Below are positions 15,734 through 25,038 of a stretch of DNA of 64,000 nt, in pieces. The stretch spans positions 62,001 to 126,000 of the forward strand of contig JAFDXL010000009.1 in NCBI GenBank assembly GCA_018267955.1, read 5' to 3'. Source of the stretch: Bacteroidota bacterium (GTDB lineage Bacteria > Bacteroidota > Bacteroidia > Chitinophagales > Chitinophagaceae). The stretch's first letter is position 1. Every line of letters starts with the position of its first letter. The notes beneath the pieces were generated by a model. It was not told the origin of the DNA. It searched no databases and saw nothing but the letters and a program-made list of their open reading frames with translations. A program made the position numbers and the translations under genes.

Positions 15734-16312
15734 TCAGGCATCCATATAGAAGCGCTCCAGTATACTGAAAAACGTTTCTGTGGCAGGGCTATCTTCTTCC
15801 CAGGTATAGTGTTCCCTCAACCAATCTACTGCTTGCTGGTAATGGTCTAGATGATCCAGCTTGCTGATGGCATGTTCATACGCATTCCTGTCGCCGTCAA
15901 ACAGCTCTGTAATAAACAGGTAAGTATCATTGATGCCCACCAGGTTTTTAATAGAGGGCTTAGTATGTTCTGATATGTTAGATACTGGTTGCACAGGCGC
16001 TGCAGGCACTATAGGTTCTGGTATGCTGATGGCTATTTCCTGCACCGGTTCATCTTCCTGTATATAGCTTGTCGTGTCTTTAATAATGAGTTGAGGCTCC
16101 ATGTTCTCTAGGCTAATATTGTCCGGTTCTGTTGCTTCCAGTTCAGATACAGGCAGGCTGCTGTTGAAGCCAATTCTGTTACGCAGCTCATGGAGATCGG
16201 CGTATATCACCCGGGTATAGTCCATCATCAGGTCTATGTCTATTAGTGATGGTTCGCCCTTCTGGTTCGATAGTTCGCTGAGCTTCTGCAGTAAAGTCTG
16301 TATCCTTTGCAT
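15734..16312 (-). CDS. Conserved hypothetical cytoplasmic protein behind gldA
   Basis: This 192-residue protein is acidic, with no signal peptide or membrane span. The N-terminal 60 residues are helical (MQRIQTLLQKLSELSNQKG, LHELRNRI). A Pro/Glu/Ile-rich linker covers about residues 60-125. The C-terminal part (about 125-192) is helical with GINDTYLFITELFDGDR and LREHYTWEEDSPATETF. I do not recognise a family name, but a protein of this layout directly following the gldA gene is a layout I have seen in Bacteroidota. It starts one base after the gldA stop, so it is surely cotranscribed with it. Confidence 0.55.
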   Translation of the reverse strand: MQRIQTLLQKLSELSNQKGEPSLIDIDLMMDYTRVIYADLHELRNRIGFNSSLPVSELEATEPDNISLENMEPQLIIKDTTSYIQEDEPVQEIAISIPEPIVPAAPVQPVSNISEHTKPSIKNLVGINDTYLFITELFDGDRNAYEHAISKLDHLDHYQQAVDWLREHYTWEEDSPATETFFSILERFYMDA

Positions 16313-16313
16313 A

Positions 16314-17228
16314 TTAGTTGGCGCTTTGTGTCAGGTTGCGGAATATATCCTCCAAAGACTGTGCCTCCGACTGCATAGAGCTGATATTAATATCATGGTT
16401 CAATGCCATTTGCATCACTTCCTTACGCAGTTCTTCAGGCTTTTGGGTGAATAACTTCCACTTATTGTTGCCCATTGATTGCATGCTGCGAACATTAGCA
16501 AGTTGCTTCAGTAATTGCTCATCAATTGCCTGCTCAAACTGAACGATGAGTACACCCTGGGCAGTATTGGCCTGTTGTATCTTATCTATGCTGTCATCCG
16601 CTACGATCTTGCCGTTGTTGATGATCATCACGCGGCTGCACATAGCCTGTACTTCCTGCATAATGTGGGTAGACAGTAATACTGTTTTCTCCTTGCCAAT
16701 CCTCGTAATCAGTTCCCTTATCTCTACGATCTGGTTAGGATCCAAACCGGTTGTGGGCTCATCCAGTATTAATACTTCCGGGTTGTGCAGCATAGCCTGT
16801 GCAAGGCCTACACGCTGCTTATAGCCTTTGGAAAGCATGCCTATCTTCTTGTGTGCTTCTTTGGTAAGGCCCGTGAGCTCTATCATCTCTTCGATGCGGG
16901 CTTTGGCATTTTTAATCTGGTGTATGCCTGCACTGAACTCGAGATATTCGCGCACGTACATATCGTAATATAAAGGATTAGACTCAGGCAGGTAACCTAT
17001 CACCTTTTTTACTTCCAATGGCTTTTCAGCTATGTCCAGCCCACATACCCTTATATCTCCGGATGTTGCCGGCAGGTAACCGGTGATCATCTTCATGGTA
17101 GTAGATTTGCCTGCACCATTGGGGCCAAGAAAGCCCACTATTTCTCCTTTTTTCAGTTCAAATTCAATATTATCTACTGCCCTTTGGCTACCGTATATTT
17201 TGGTTAAGCCCTTTACGCTGATTGACAT
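16314..17228 (-). CDS. gldA: Gliding-type ABC transporter ATP-binding protein (GldA-like)
   Basis: This 304-residue ATPase has a complete nucleotide-binding domain: Walker A GPNGAGKST (about residues 34-42), Q-loop, signature LSKGYKQRVGLAQAM, and Walker B VLILDEPTTGLDP. About 90 residues follow the ATPase core, as in GldA. Members of this group include GldA of Flavobacterium, which works with GldF and GldG in gliding motility; those permease genes are not in the window, so the specific role is inferred from sequence pattern alone. It is followed one base later by a small conserved gene. Confidence 0.75.
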   Translation of the reverse strand: MSISVKGLTKIYGSQRAVDNIEFELKKGEIVGFLGPNGAGKSTTMKMITGYLPATSGDIRVCGLDIAEKPLEVKKVIGYLPESNPLYYDMYVREYLEFSAGIHQIKNAKARIEEMIELTGLTKEAHKKIGMLSKGYKQRVGLAQAMLHNPEVLILDEPTTGLDPNQIVEIRELITRIGKEKTVLLSTHIMQEVQAMCSRVMIINNGKIVADDSIDKIQQANTAQGVLIVQFEQAIDEQLLKQLANVRSMQSMGNNKWKLFTQKPEELRKEVMQMALNHDINISSMQSEAQSLEDIFRNLTQSAN

Positions 17229-17328
17229 GGGCGCAAAATACTGATTTTTAGCATCGATGGATATAGGGCATTATCATATACCTGTAAATACATAATTATA
17301 TTAACAGCTTATATTATTGAAAACTACT

Positions 17329-17844
17329 TTATTTGACAGCCACAAAATCCAGCACGGCAGAGTTCATGCAATACCTGAGCCCTGTTGGGCGTGGGCCATC
17401 GTTGAATACATGACCCAGATGCGCACCACAGCGCTTACATTCCACTTCGGTGCGTTCTCCGTCCGGGTCTGTCTTTTCTTTGACGCTGGTAGCCGCTGCG
17501 GGTTTGTAGAAACTTGGCCACCCGGTATGGCTATCATACTTAGTATCGGATGTAAACAGCAGGTTACCGCAACAAGCACAGTAATAAGTTCCTTTCTGAT
17601 GGTTATTCCAGTATTCACCGGTATAAGCTCTTTCGGTTCCTGCCTCCCTTGCAATTGTATATTCCCCTGCAGACAGTATCTTCTTCCACTGCGTATTCGG
17701 TACGTTTATTGGTTTTGTATCCGTATGTGAATAGTATGGATTATGTTTCTGTTTCTCCTTCAGATTTGGATCCTGTTGTGCAAAAGCATAGACACTGGTC
17801 GTAATTATAAGCAAACTTGCAATGATTTTATTAATGAGTTTCAT
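17329..17844 (-). CDS. msrB: Peptide-methionine (R)-S-oxide reductase MsrB, exported
   Basis: This 171-residue protein has a signal peptide (hydrophobic residues 8-20, then AFAQQ). The MsrB domain starts around residue 50. Zinc is bound by C89 and C92 (YYCACCG) and by C136 and C139 (ECKRCG). The catalytic Cys is C159 in GLRYCMNSA, where the family usually has RYCINS, and the GWPSFY motif is present at about 108-113. It repairs methionine-R-sulfoxide; the signal peptide places it in the periplasm or cell surface. It is a single gene. Confidence 0.93.
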   Translation of the reverse strand: MKLINKIIASLLIITTSVYAFAQQDPNLKEKQKHNPYYSHTDTKPINVPNTQWKKILSAGEYTIAREAGTERAYTGEYWNNHQKGTYYCACCGNLLFTSDTKYDSHTGWPSFYKPAAATSVKEKTDPDGERTEVECKRCGAHLGHVFNDGPRPTGLRYCMNSAVLDFVAVK

Positions 17845-17956
17845 GAGCTGTATTTTATTTCCTGTAATAATAACGATGTGCCTACTGTTTTGGTTTTAGC
17901 TTCTATGTTAATAATGGCATGGTTTTTTAAAATTCTGCATTGTTAAAAACTATAGT

Positions 17957-18760
17957 ATGAAAAACTTAAGACTGTCGATCGTAGCATTAAGCATGGCTGC
18001 TTTGATCTTTCCTTCCTGCGTAGCTAAGAAGAAATACTTAGCAGCGCAATCTGCCAATGCAGATCTTACGCGACGTAACGAAATGTTGAACAAAGATCTT
18101 GCTAATGCCCAGGATAGCCTGCAACGGTTAGGTAACAATAACGATATACTGAGAGATGTATATAATGTAACTAATAGCGAACTAAGTAATAGCAAAGAGC
18201 AAATAAAGTCTCAGCAACAACGCCTGAAGCAGTTGGAAGACCTGATCATGGCACAGCAACGCAATACGGAAGCACTCCGTAAAAAGATAGCGGATGCATT
18301 GGTAAACTTTAAAGCCAATGAGCTTACTGTAACCATCAAGAATGGTAAAGTATATGTAAGTATGCAGGAAAGCCTTCTGTTCCCTTCCGGTAGTGCAGTT
18401 GTAAATAAAGGTGGTAAGGATGCCCTGGCAAAAGTAGCAGGTGTATTGAATACCAATCCCGATATCAATGTAGAGGTAGAAGGCCATACTGATAATAAAC
18501 CTATCAAAACAAAACTGTATCCCGATAACTGGGCTTTGAGTACTGCGCGTGCCGTGGCCATTACGCATGTGTTGACAGACGATTATAGCGTATCACCCGT
18601 AAAGATAAAAGCGAGCGGCCGTAGCGAATACGAACCGGTAGCTACTAATGCAACCGAAGAAGGACGTGCATTAAATCGTCGAACAGAGATCATCCTGGAA
18701 CCTAAATTGGATGCGCTGATGGACCTGATACATGGTATGCCTAATACTGCATCTAACTAA
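17957..18760 (+). CDS. OmpA-family peptidoglycan-binding lipoprotein
   Basis: This 267-residue protein has a lipobox-like start (ALIFPSC, Cys at about residue 21), a long coiled-coil region (about 30-110, rich in Gln, Asn and Arg with heptad character), and a C-terminal OmpA domain (about 130-250). Diagnostic segments are VEVEGHTDNKP, the NWALSTARAVAITHVL segment, and GRSEYEPVATNATEEGRALNRRTEI with the peptidoglycan-binding Asp and Arg. It probably anchors the outer membrane to the cell wall through a coiled-coil spacer. It has its own terminator at 18787. Confidence 0.9.
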   Translation: MKNLRLSIVALSMAALIFPSCVAKKKYLAAQSANADLTRRNEMLNKDLANAQDSLQRLGNNNDILRDVYNVTNSELSNSKEQIKSQQQRLKQLEDLIMAQQRNTEALRKKIADALVNFKANELTVTIKNGKVYVSMQESLLFPSGSAVVNKGGKDALAKVAGVLNTNPDINVEVEGHTDNKPIKTKLYPDNWALSTARAVAITHVLTDDYSVSPVKIKASGRSEYEPVATNATEEGRALNRRTEIILEPKLDALMDLIHGMPNTASN

Positions 18761-18786
18761 ACTACAATTTCCATTTATATATCAGA

Positions 18787-18818
18787 AAGGCCTGTTGTAA
18801 AACAAGCCTTTTCTTTTT
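18787..18818 (+). terminator. Terminator after the OmpA-family gene
   Basis: Outer arms AAGGC and GCCTT with inner TGTT/AACA pairing and a T-rich tail (TTTTCTTTTTT). It ends against the stop codon of the convergent receptor gene. Confidence 0.75.
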
Positions 18819-21169
18819 TAGTGGAATTCTATACGGTAACTAAGAGATGGTATCAATCCAGTCTCCAACACATTCTTAATACTGTTAGACCGAATGTCAA
18901 AATATATGTAAGAGAAATTCCTGCGGTTGGTTACGTTTTGTATATCTAGTGCTATTGTGTGGGTTGCTCTTTTATTGTTCAGTTTATAATAAGCACTGGC
19001 ATCACATCTGAAGTAATTGGGATCCTTGAGGGAATAATACTGGTTATTAACATAGACGGTTTTATTCTCTGCAACCGAAGCTATATAATCTATAGGTGAT
19101 TCCCGCTGACCACGACTGGAAATCACTTTGCCATTAAGCCCTATGAGACTGTGCTTTTTTGCATTAAAATAAAATTCCTTTCCAAAGACTATGTTGAACA
19201 AATACCTTTTATCGAAATGACTTTCGTAGGTATCACCCTTATAGTTGGTATAGGTAGATTTGAACAGTGATGAAGTTAGTAGTACATAATAGTTATCCGC
19301 AAAAGGCCGTTCCAATACCATGTCTATACCGTAGTTCTGCCCGGTACCTTCGCTTACAAGATCCTTAACCTTATATAATCCTGCTACACCTTCATTATTG
19401 ATCAAAGAGAATCCTGATGCCGTATCGGCTTCTACAGGAATGTGGTACAGGTATTGATAATATGCTTCCAGTTTTAAGTGTAGTTTCAGGGGAAGTGACA
19501 CATCGTATCCCAGTACGGTATGAGCAGCACGGAGCAGGTCCAGGTTTCTATTGGGCTGTTTGCCCGGTGTATCAGAATACAAATAGGTTTGTATGTCTGG
19601 TTTACTGTGTAAACCTGCTGACAAGGTAAAACGATTACGACCGGTGGTGTAAGATAAAGAAGCTCTTGGCTCTATGCTGTATTTATTATTAAGAGCATAA
19701 TAAGATGCATTTACTCCGCCAATAAATGTAAAATGCTCGGATAGCCTGTTTTTCCATTGGGCAAATGCCTGGTAATAGCCTGTATTACCGGCATTGTTAA
19801 AACTATCTGTATAGCTAGTATGATAATAATATCTGTCAAGATTATAATTTATTTGCTGGGCGATGATACCGGTACGTAGTGTGCTTCTTTCACTGATCTT
19901 ATTATTATATATCACTGAAAGGCGTAGTGCTGTATTTTTATACTTAGACCCGGTATAGGGTATATTAGCATAGTTGTCGAGTGTACTTAGCGTATCTGCA
20001 TGATTGATTGCCTGCTCATAAGAACCGGAAAGCACTGTTTTTATAGATGACCTATGGTTAATGAAATATTGATGCTCTACACCTGCAACGCCTGTCTTTG
20101 AGCGGTTATCCAGTTTCAGGTTGGGATCTGTATCATCCCATTTAGTACTGTCATTTTCAGGAGCGGTCAGTATTTTATTCATACCTCCGATCCCAAATAG
20201 GGAGAAAGTGCCTGCTTTTTTCGTCGGGAAATTGAACTTAAATGTCAAGTCCTGGTAATCGGGAATAAGCCCGTTGAGATTCAGGTAATCCTGTACAAGG
20301 GCAAGGGTAGAGTAGCGATAGTCTATAAGATAAGATGATCTGGTACCTTTTTTAAATGGTCCTTCTATAGCGACTTCTGTGCCCAGCAAGCCTACCTGGG
20401 CAATGTATTCATTGGTATTGGTATTGCCGTTTCTCAGGTTCAGGTCGAATGCTCCCGACAGGGCATTGCCTATCTCGGCCGGGAAGGCGCCTGTATAAAA
20501 GTCTGATGTCGCCAATGTGTTGGCATTGATCATACTTACGGCTCCGCCAGTACTGCCCAGTTCGCTAAAGTGGTTAGGGTTGGGTATTTCTATTCCTTCC
20601 AGTCGCCATAAGATACCCTTGGGTGAGTTACCTCTCACTACTATATCATTATCCAGGTCACCATTGCCGGATACACCTGCAAAGTTCATAGCTGCACGGG
20701 CAGGATCTGCTATGGAGGCAGCATACCTGCGGGTTTCTTCCACAGAAAAGGAACGGGCACTTAGTGTGGCAAATTCATTCAATGCCTGGGAATGAAACTT
20801 GTTGGCAGATACACTTACTTCTTTTAATTGGTGCAAGCTTTCGGTCAAAGACATATTCAGTTCAGTTTCCTTTCCTGAGGTTATAAGAATTTCGGAAACT
20901 GTCTTTGTATCATAACCGGCAAATATGAATTTGAACGCCTGCCTGCCAATTGGCACATTCTTTAACAGGTAATAGCCTTCGCTATCTGTAATATCATTTA
21001 TTTGAGGGTCAGATATTAATACGATCGTTACCCCTGTAATTGGTTCTTTAGATTCTGCATCGATCACCTGCCCGCGCACATTCTGTACCAATTGCTCCTG
21101 GGCATTAGTATAATGCCCCATGGTTAATATTGATAATAAGATAAATAGTGCTCGGATTTTTACAGGCAT
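18818..21169 (-). CDS. TonB-dependent receptor with N-terminal carboxypeptidase-like domain
   Basis: About 783 residues if started at the ATG at 21169, which puts the signal peptide (hydrophobic residues 5-20, then TNAQEQ) at the N-terminus; the frame is open to 21208. A CarboxypepD_reg-like domain spans about residues 28-110 (VRGQVIDAESKEPITGVTI). A plug domain follows (DNDIVVRGNSPKGILWRLEG, GSTGGAVSMINANTLATSDF). The rest is a 22-strand-type barrel ending SLSYRIEFH with a terminal aromatic-x-aromatic pattern. No SusD partner lies beside it, so it is not a typical SusCD polysaccharide pair. The ligand is unknown. Confidence 0.88.
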   Translation of the reverse strand: MPVKIRALFILLSILTMGHYTNAQEQLVQNVRGQVIDAESKEPITGVTIVLISDPQINDITDSEGYYLLKNVPIGRQAFKFIFAGYDTKTVSEILITSGKETELNMSLTESLHQLKEVSVSANKFHSQALNEFATLSARSFSVEETRRYAASIADPARAAMNFAGVSGNGDLDNDIVVRGNSPKGILWRLEGIEIPNPNHFSELGSTGGAVSMINANTLATSDFYTGAFPAEIGNALSGAFDLNLRNGNTNTNEYIAQVGLLGTEVAIEGPFKKGTRSSYLIDYRYSTLALVQDYLNLNGLIPDYQDLTFKFNFPTKKAGTFSLFGIGGMNKILTAPENDSTKWDDTDPNLKLDNRSKTGVAGVEHQYFINHRSSIKTVLSGSYEQAINHADTLSTLDNYANIPYTGSKYKNTALRLSVIYNNKISERSTLRTGIIAQQINYNLDRYYYHTSYTDSFNNAGNTGYYQAFAQWKNRLSEHFTFIGGVNASYYALNNKYSIEPRASLSYTTGRNRFTLSAGLHSKPDIQTYLYSDTPGKQPNRNLDLLRAAHTVLGYDVSLPLKLHLKLEAYYQYLYHIPVEADTASGFSLINNEGVAGLYKVKDLVSEGTGQNYGIDMVLERPFADNYYVLLTSSLFKSTYTNYKGDTYESHFDKRYLFNIVFGKEFYFNAKKHSLIGLNGKVISSRGQRESPIDYIASVAENKTVYVNNQYYSLKDPNYFRCDASAYYKLNNKRATHTIALDIQNVTNRRNFSYIYFDIRSNSIKNVLETGLIPSLSYRIEFH

Positions 21170-21275
21170 GGTACAAAATAAAACAAAACGCTTGCCAATT
21201 TGACTCATTAAATGGTATAAGGTTTAGCACGATTTTTACACAATATTTAGTAGATTCAATGTTTACACCTCTATT

Positions 21276-22208
21276 ATGAATAACAAACTCAGGCAGGCAC
21301 TTTATTTTTTCGGTGGGGCAGCTATTACCGCTATTTCAATCACTACTCTCGCATTCAGGGAGGGAAGTAAAAATGATGGGGCTGTGGATGTAAAAGAAGA
21401 TGGTAAGATACAATACAGATGGCATCAGCCTGAGATACCTAAGAACCTGACGTTTGCAGGTGAGCGCGTGCCCCTGGAAAGATGGGATGTGCGGGAACGC
21501 CTGGAGCGGGAAATGATCATTAATTACTATATGCACGGAACTACCTTGTATATATTGAAGTTACAAACCCGCTATTTTCCCATGATAGAGCGGAAGCTAA
21601 AGGAAAATGGAGTGCCCGATGATTTTAAATACTTATGTGTTGCAGAGAGTGCATTGCAGCACCAGACATCTGCTGTAGGCGCTGCCAGTTTCTGGCAGTT
21701 TATGAAAGATACGGGGCCGAGGTACGGACTGGAGATAAATGATGATGTGGATGAACGCTATAATGTAAAGAAAGCAACGGATGCTGCGTGCATGTATTTT
21801 AAAGAAGCGTATGGTAAGTTCCTGAGCTGGACGGCTGCCGCTGCATCTTACAACTGTGGACAGGCAGGATATAGCAAACAGGCAGACTACCAGGGCAAGA
21901 GCAACTATTATGATCTTGCTTTCCCTGAAGAGACAAACCGTTATATATACCGCATACTAGCACTAAAGGTATTGCTCAGCGAGCCGCGTAAATATGGTTA
22001 TATTCTTCAGAATAGTGAAGAGTACAAGCCCATTAAAACACGTATACTAACAGTAGATACTACCATACGCAACCTCGCAGCATTTGCGCAGGATAACGGC
22101 AGCACGTACAAAATGCTGAAGCTGCTGAACCCATGGATGCGCTCTCATTCGTTGCCTGCTAAGAAGGGTAAGGTGTATGAAATAGAATTGCCTTATGATA
22201 ATCAGTAA
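21276..22208 (+). CDS. Membrane-bound lytic transglycosylase (SLT domain)
   Basis: This 310-residue protein starts with an N-terminal hydrophobic segment (about residues 9-27). An SLT domain follows with the catalytic Glu at E124 in CVAESALQHQTSAVGAASF, then FWQFM, ASYNCGQAGYSKQ and the ETNRYIYRILA segment, as in MltD/Slt-type enzymes. The C-terminal 60 residues (about 250-310) resemble a LysM-like or short accessory domain. It cleaves the peptidoglycan glycan strand with formation of 1,6-anhydromuramic ends. Only five bases separate it from the following penicillin-acylase-like gene, so they are probably cotranscribed. Confidence 0.9.
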   Translation: MNNKLRQALYFFGGAAITAISITTLAFREGSKNDGAVDVKEDGKIQYRWHQPEIPKNLTFAGERVPLERWDVRERLEREMIINYYMHGTTLYILKLQTRYFPMIERKLKENGVPDDFKYLCVAESALQHQTSAVGAASFWQFMKDTGPRYGLEINDDVDERYNVKKATDAACMYFKEAYGKFLSWTAAAASYNCGQAGYSKQADYQGKSNYYDLAFPEETNRYIYRILALKVLLSEPRKYGYILQNSEEYKPIKTRILTVDTTIRNLAAFAQDNGSTYKMLKLLNPWMRSHSLPAKKGKVYEIELPYDNQ

Positions 22209-22213
22209 GCCTA

Positions 22214-24652
22214 TTGATTTATTGTAAGCGATTTGTTAGCTTAGTAGAGAAATCTTTTCCTTTGCGTAAGCTCCTCGCCATACTACTCCTTGCTGTAACA
22301 GCCGCTATTGTTTATTTATTGAACATGCCATTGATGGGCGGTAAGGTACCTGCTTTTGGTAAGTTGCTTGATCCTGTGAATGGATGCTGGGTAAGCGCAG
22401 AGCCGGTAAACAAGAATTTTGACCTTAAACAGGATATACCCGGATTGCAGGGGCCTGTATCCGTTTACTATGATGAGCGTATGGTAGCGCATATAAAAGC
22501 TACTAATGACCACGATCTGTATATGGTGCAGGGATATGTACATGCATACTTCCGTCTATGGCAAATGGATCTGCAAACCCGCGCTGCCGGTGGCAGGGTA
22601 AGCGAGATATTGGGCGATAAGGCATTGAAGTTTGACCGGACGCAGAGAAGGAAAGGAATGGTGTATGGTGCCGAGCAATCGCTAAAGGAAATGGAAGCAG
22701 ACCCACGCACCAAACAAATGCTGGATGCATACACGGCGGGGATCAATACCTATATACATCAGCTAAAATTCAGGGATTACCCGCTGGAGTATAAACTAAT
22801 AGGTTTTGCACCGGAGGACTGGACCAATATAAAAAGCGCATTGCTCCTTAAATACATGGCCGATGACCTTACCGGGTATACCGAGGACCTTCCGCTTACT
22901 GTATTGCGCGATGCATTGCCCCCTAATGTCTTTCAAACATTATATCCTGAACGATTGCAGGATGTCAATACGGTTATTCCATCTGACAGTGTGAAGCAAC
23001 AGGCCAGTTTAAAAATACCCAATGCACCCGCAGACAGTATTGCATGGGCGCATTTGCAGCCTGTAGATTTTGAAACGCCTGATAATGAAGGTAAAGGAAG
23101 TAATAACTGGGCATTGAGCGGTAGCAGAACAAAATCGGGAGCCCCTATATTGTGTAATGATCCACACCTGGGGCTGAATTTACCCTCTCTGTGGTACGAA
23201 GTGCAGCTGGAAGCGCCGGGCATCAATGTATATGGCGTATCGCTACCGGGAGCGCCGGGAGTGGTGATAGGCTTTAACGATCATATATCCTGGGGCTTCA
23301 CCAATAACTATCGCGATGTAAAAGACTTTTATGCTATTAAGCCGGCATCTGCCCATACATACTGGTTTAATGGTAAAGAAGTAGCGTATAATGATAAGAT
23401 AGAGCGGATTGCTATTAAAGGCAAACCTGATTATTTAGATACCGTACACTATACTATTCATGGGCCGGTTATTTATGAAGATCATTTTCATGGGCCGAAT
23501 GGATTGAAGAAGCCCCTGGCATTAACGTGGATGGCACATAGGCCGAGCAATGAATTACTATCCTTGTACCTGCTTAACAGGAGCACGAACTACAATGAGT
23601 ATGTAAATGCTATACAGCAATTCCTTTGCCCTGCGCAGAATATGATCTATGCAGATAAGGAAGGAAATATAGCCTTGTGGGGACAAGGACAGTTTATCAA
23701 TAAATGGAAAGAACAGGGACGTTATGTGATGAATGGCACAGATAGCAGTACTTTATGGGGGCAATTGATACCTGTTGCAGAAAACCCACATGCGCTAAAC
23801 CCTGCACAAGGCTATCTTGCTTCTGCCAACCAGACGGTTACAGATAGTACCTACCCATACTGGTATAACGGATACTTCTACGAGTTTCGCTCATGGCGCA
23901 TCAACCAGGTATTGAGCGGTACCCATTATGCAACAGTGGAAGATATGTTTGCTTTGCAGAATGATGTATACTCTGTCTTAGCGGCAAACGTGCTACCCAT
24001 TATGCTTACTCATTTGGATGCTGCGGCAATAGCGGATAGGGAACGTGCGTATATAGAATACTTGAGTAACTGGGATTACAGGCTGAGTAGCGAGAGTATT
24101 GGCGCTACCGTATTCCAGGTATGGTGGACTAATTTCTATAACCTGCTATGGCAGCGTGTGATAAAGGGAGTACCGGAACAATTAATGCCATCGCCCGAGC
24201 GTACTATGCAATTGATGAAACAGAATGACCCTGTGCTGGGTAATATGGACGAGCTGCTGGTGGCAAGTTTGAAGAATAGTGTGGATTCACTCAATAAACT
24301 AAAGAGGCAAAATAAACTGGAGTGGTATCATGCCAAGAATACTTCTGTGAACCACCTGGCTAAACTGCCTGCATTCAGCTATACTGATCTGAAGATAGGT
24401 GGCTGGGGCAATACCGTAAATGCGGCGAAAGGTAATCATGGCCCATCATGGAGAATGGTGGTGCAAATGAGTAAGGATATTGAAGCATACGGCGTATATC
24501 CCGGTGGCCAGTCGGGTAATCCCGGTAGCAGGTACTATGCAACTTACCTTGATAAATGGGTAAAGGGTGAGTATTACAAGCTCAACTTTACACCTGCTGG
24601 TAAAGCGCCGGAACATGTAAAATATAGATGGAATTTAAACCCGGGAAAGTAA
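22214..24652 (+). CDS. Penicillin acylase family protein (Ntn hydrolase)
   Basis: This 812-residue protein has a membrane anchor near the start (about residues 17-35). The family is made as a precursor, and the autocatalytic cut and new N-terminal nucleophile is the Ser of GSNNWALSG, S296 here. Other family motifs are YVHAYFRLWQMDL (about 110-122), NDPHLGLNLPS, and the ending GQSGNPGSRYYATYLDKW. Members hydrolyse amide bonds in penicillins, acyl-homoserine lactones or related N-acyl compounds; which one cannot be told from sequence. It follows a lytic transglycosylase gene by five bases. Confidence 0.92.
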   Translation: MIYCKRFVSLVEKSFPLRKLLAILLLAVTAAIVYLLNMPLMGGKVPAFGKLLDPVNGCWVSAEPVNKNFDLKQDIPGLQGPVSVYYDERMVAHIKATNDHDLYMVQGYVHAYFRLWQMDLQTRAAGGRVSEILGDKALKFDRTQRRKGMVYGAEQSLKEMEADPRTKQMLDAYTAGINTYIHQLKFRDYPLEYKLIGFAPEDWTNIKSALLLKYMADDLTGYTEDLPLTVLRDALPPNVFQTLYPERLQDVNTVIPSDSVKQQASLKIPNAPADSIAWAHLQPVDFETPDNEGKGSNNWALSGSRTKSGAPILCNDPHLGLNLPSLWYEVQLEAPGINVYGVSLPGAPGVVIGFNDHISWGFTNNYRDVKDFYAIKPASAHTYWFNGKEVAYNDKIERIAIKGKPDYLDTVHYTIHGPVIYEDHFHGPNGLKKPLALTWMAHRPSNELLSLYLLNRSTNYNEYVNAIQQFLCPAQNMIYADKEGNIALWGQGQFINKWKEQGRYVMNGTDSSTLWGQLIPVAENPHALNPAQGYLASANQTVTDSTYPYWYNGYFYEFRSWRINQVLSGTHYATVEDMFALQNDVYSVLAANVLPIMLTHLDAAAIADRERAYIEYLSNWDYRLSSESIGATVFQVWWTNFYNLLWQRVIKGVPEQLMPSPERTMQLMKQNDPVLGNMDELLVASLKNSVDSLNKLKRQNKLEWYHAKNTSVNHLAKLPAFSYTDLKIGGWGNTVNAAKGNHGPSWRMVVQMSKDIEAYGVYPGGQSGNPGSRYYATYLDKWVKGEYYKLNFTPAGKAPEHVKYRWNLNPGK

Positions 24653-24653
24653 C

Positions 24654-25004
24654 ATGAAATTATTATTATCCATACTGTCAACAGCCATTCTTGCTGCAAT
24701 TGCTACCTGGTTCTTCCCCTGGTGGACGATAGCAGTTTGTGCTTTTTTAATACCTGTCTTGTTGAATTTGGGAGCCGGTAAAGGTTTTGTTTCAGGTGCG
24801 TTGAGTATCATCTTATTATGGCTGGTAGTAATACTGATGCATGATATTCCCAACCAACATATATTGTCTTCTAAAATGGCAACTTTAATTTTAGGTTCAC
24901 CTAATTACGTAGTGCTTATCCTTATAACAATTGTTTTAGGAGGCTTTATAGGCGGGCTTTCCGGGCTGAGCGGCGGAATGATGAACCGTGCATTCAGAAA
25001 ATAA
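24654..25004 (+). CDS. Small integral membrane protein
   Basis: This 116-residue protein has three or four hydrophobic segments (about residues 2-22, 24-40, 45-63 and 84-104) and a Gly-rich end (GGLSGLSGGMMN). It begins one base after the stop of the penicillin-acylase-like gene, so it belongs to that transcription unit. No family is recognised. It might be a membrane partner of the acylase or an unrelated small protein. Confidence 0.6.
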   Translation: MKLLLSILSTAILAAIATWFFPWWTIAVCAFLIPVLLNLGAGKGFVSGALSIILLWLVVILMHDIPNQHILSSKMATLILGSPNYVVLILITIVLGGFIGGLSGLSGGMMNRAFRK

Positions 25005-25038
25005 TTTCTAACTATTTTGTAGTATTTTTGGCTTTCTT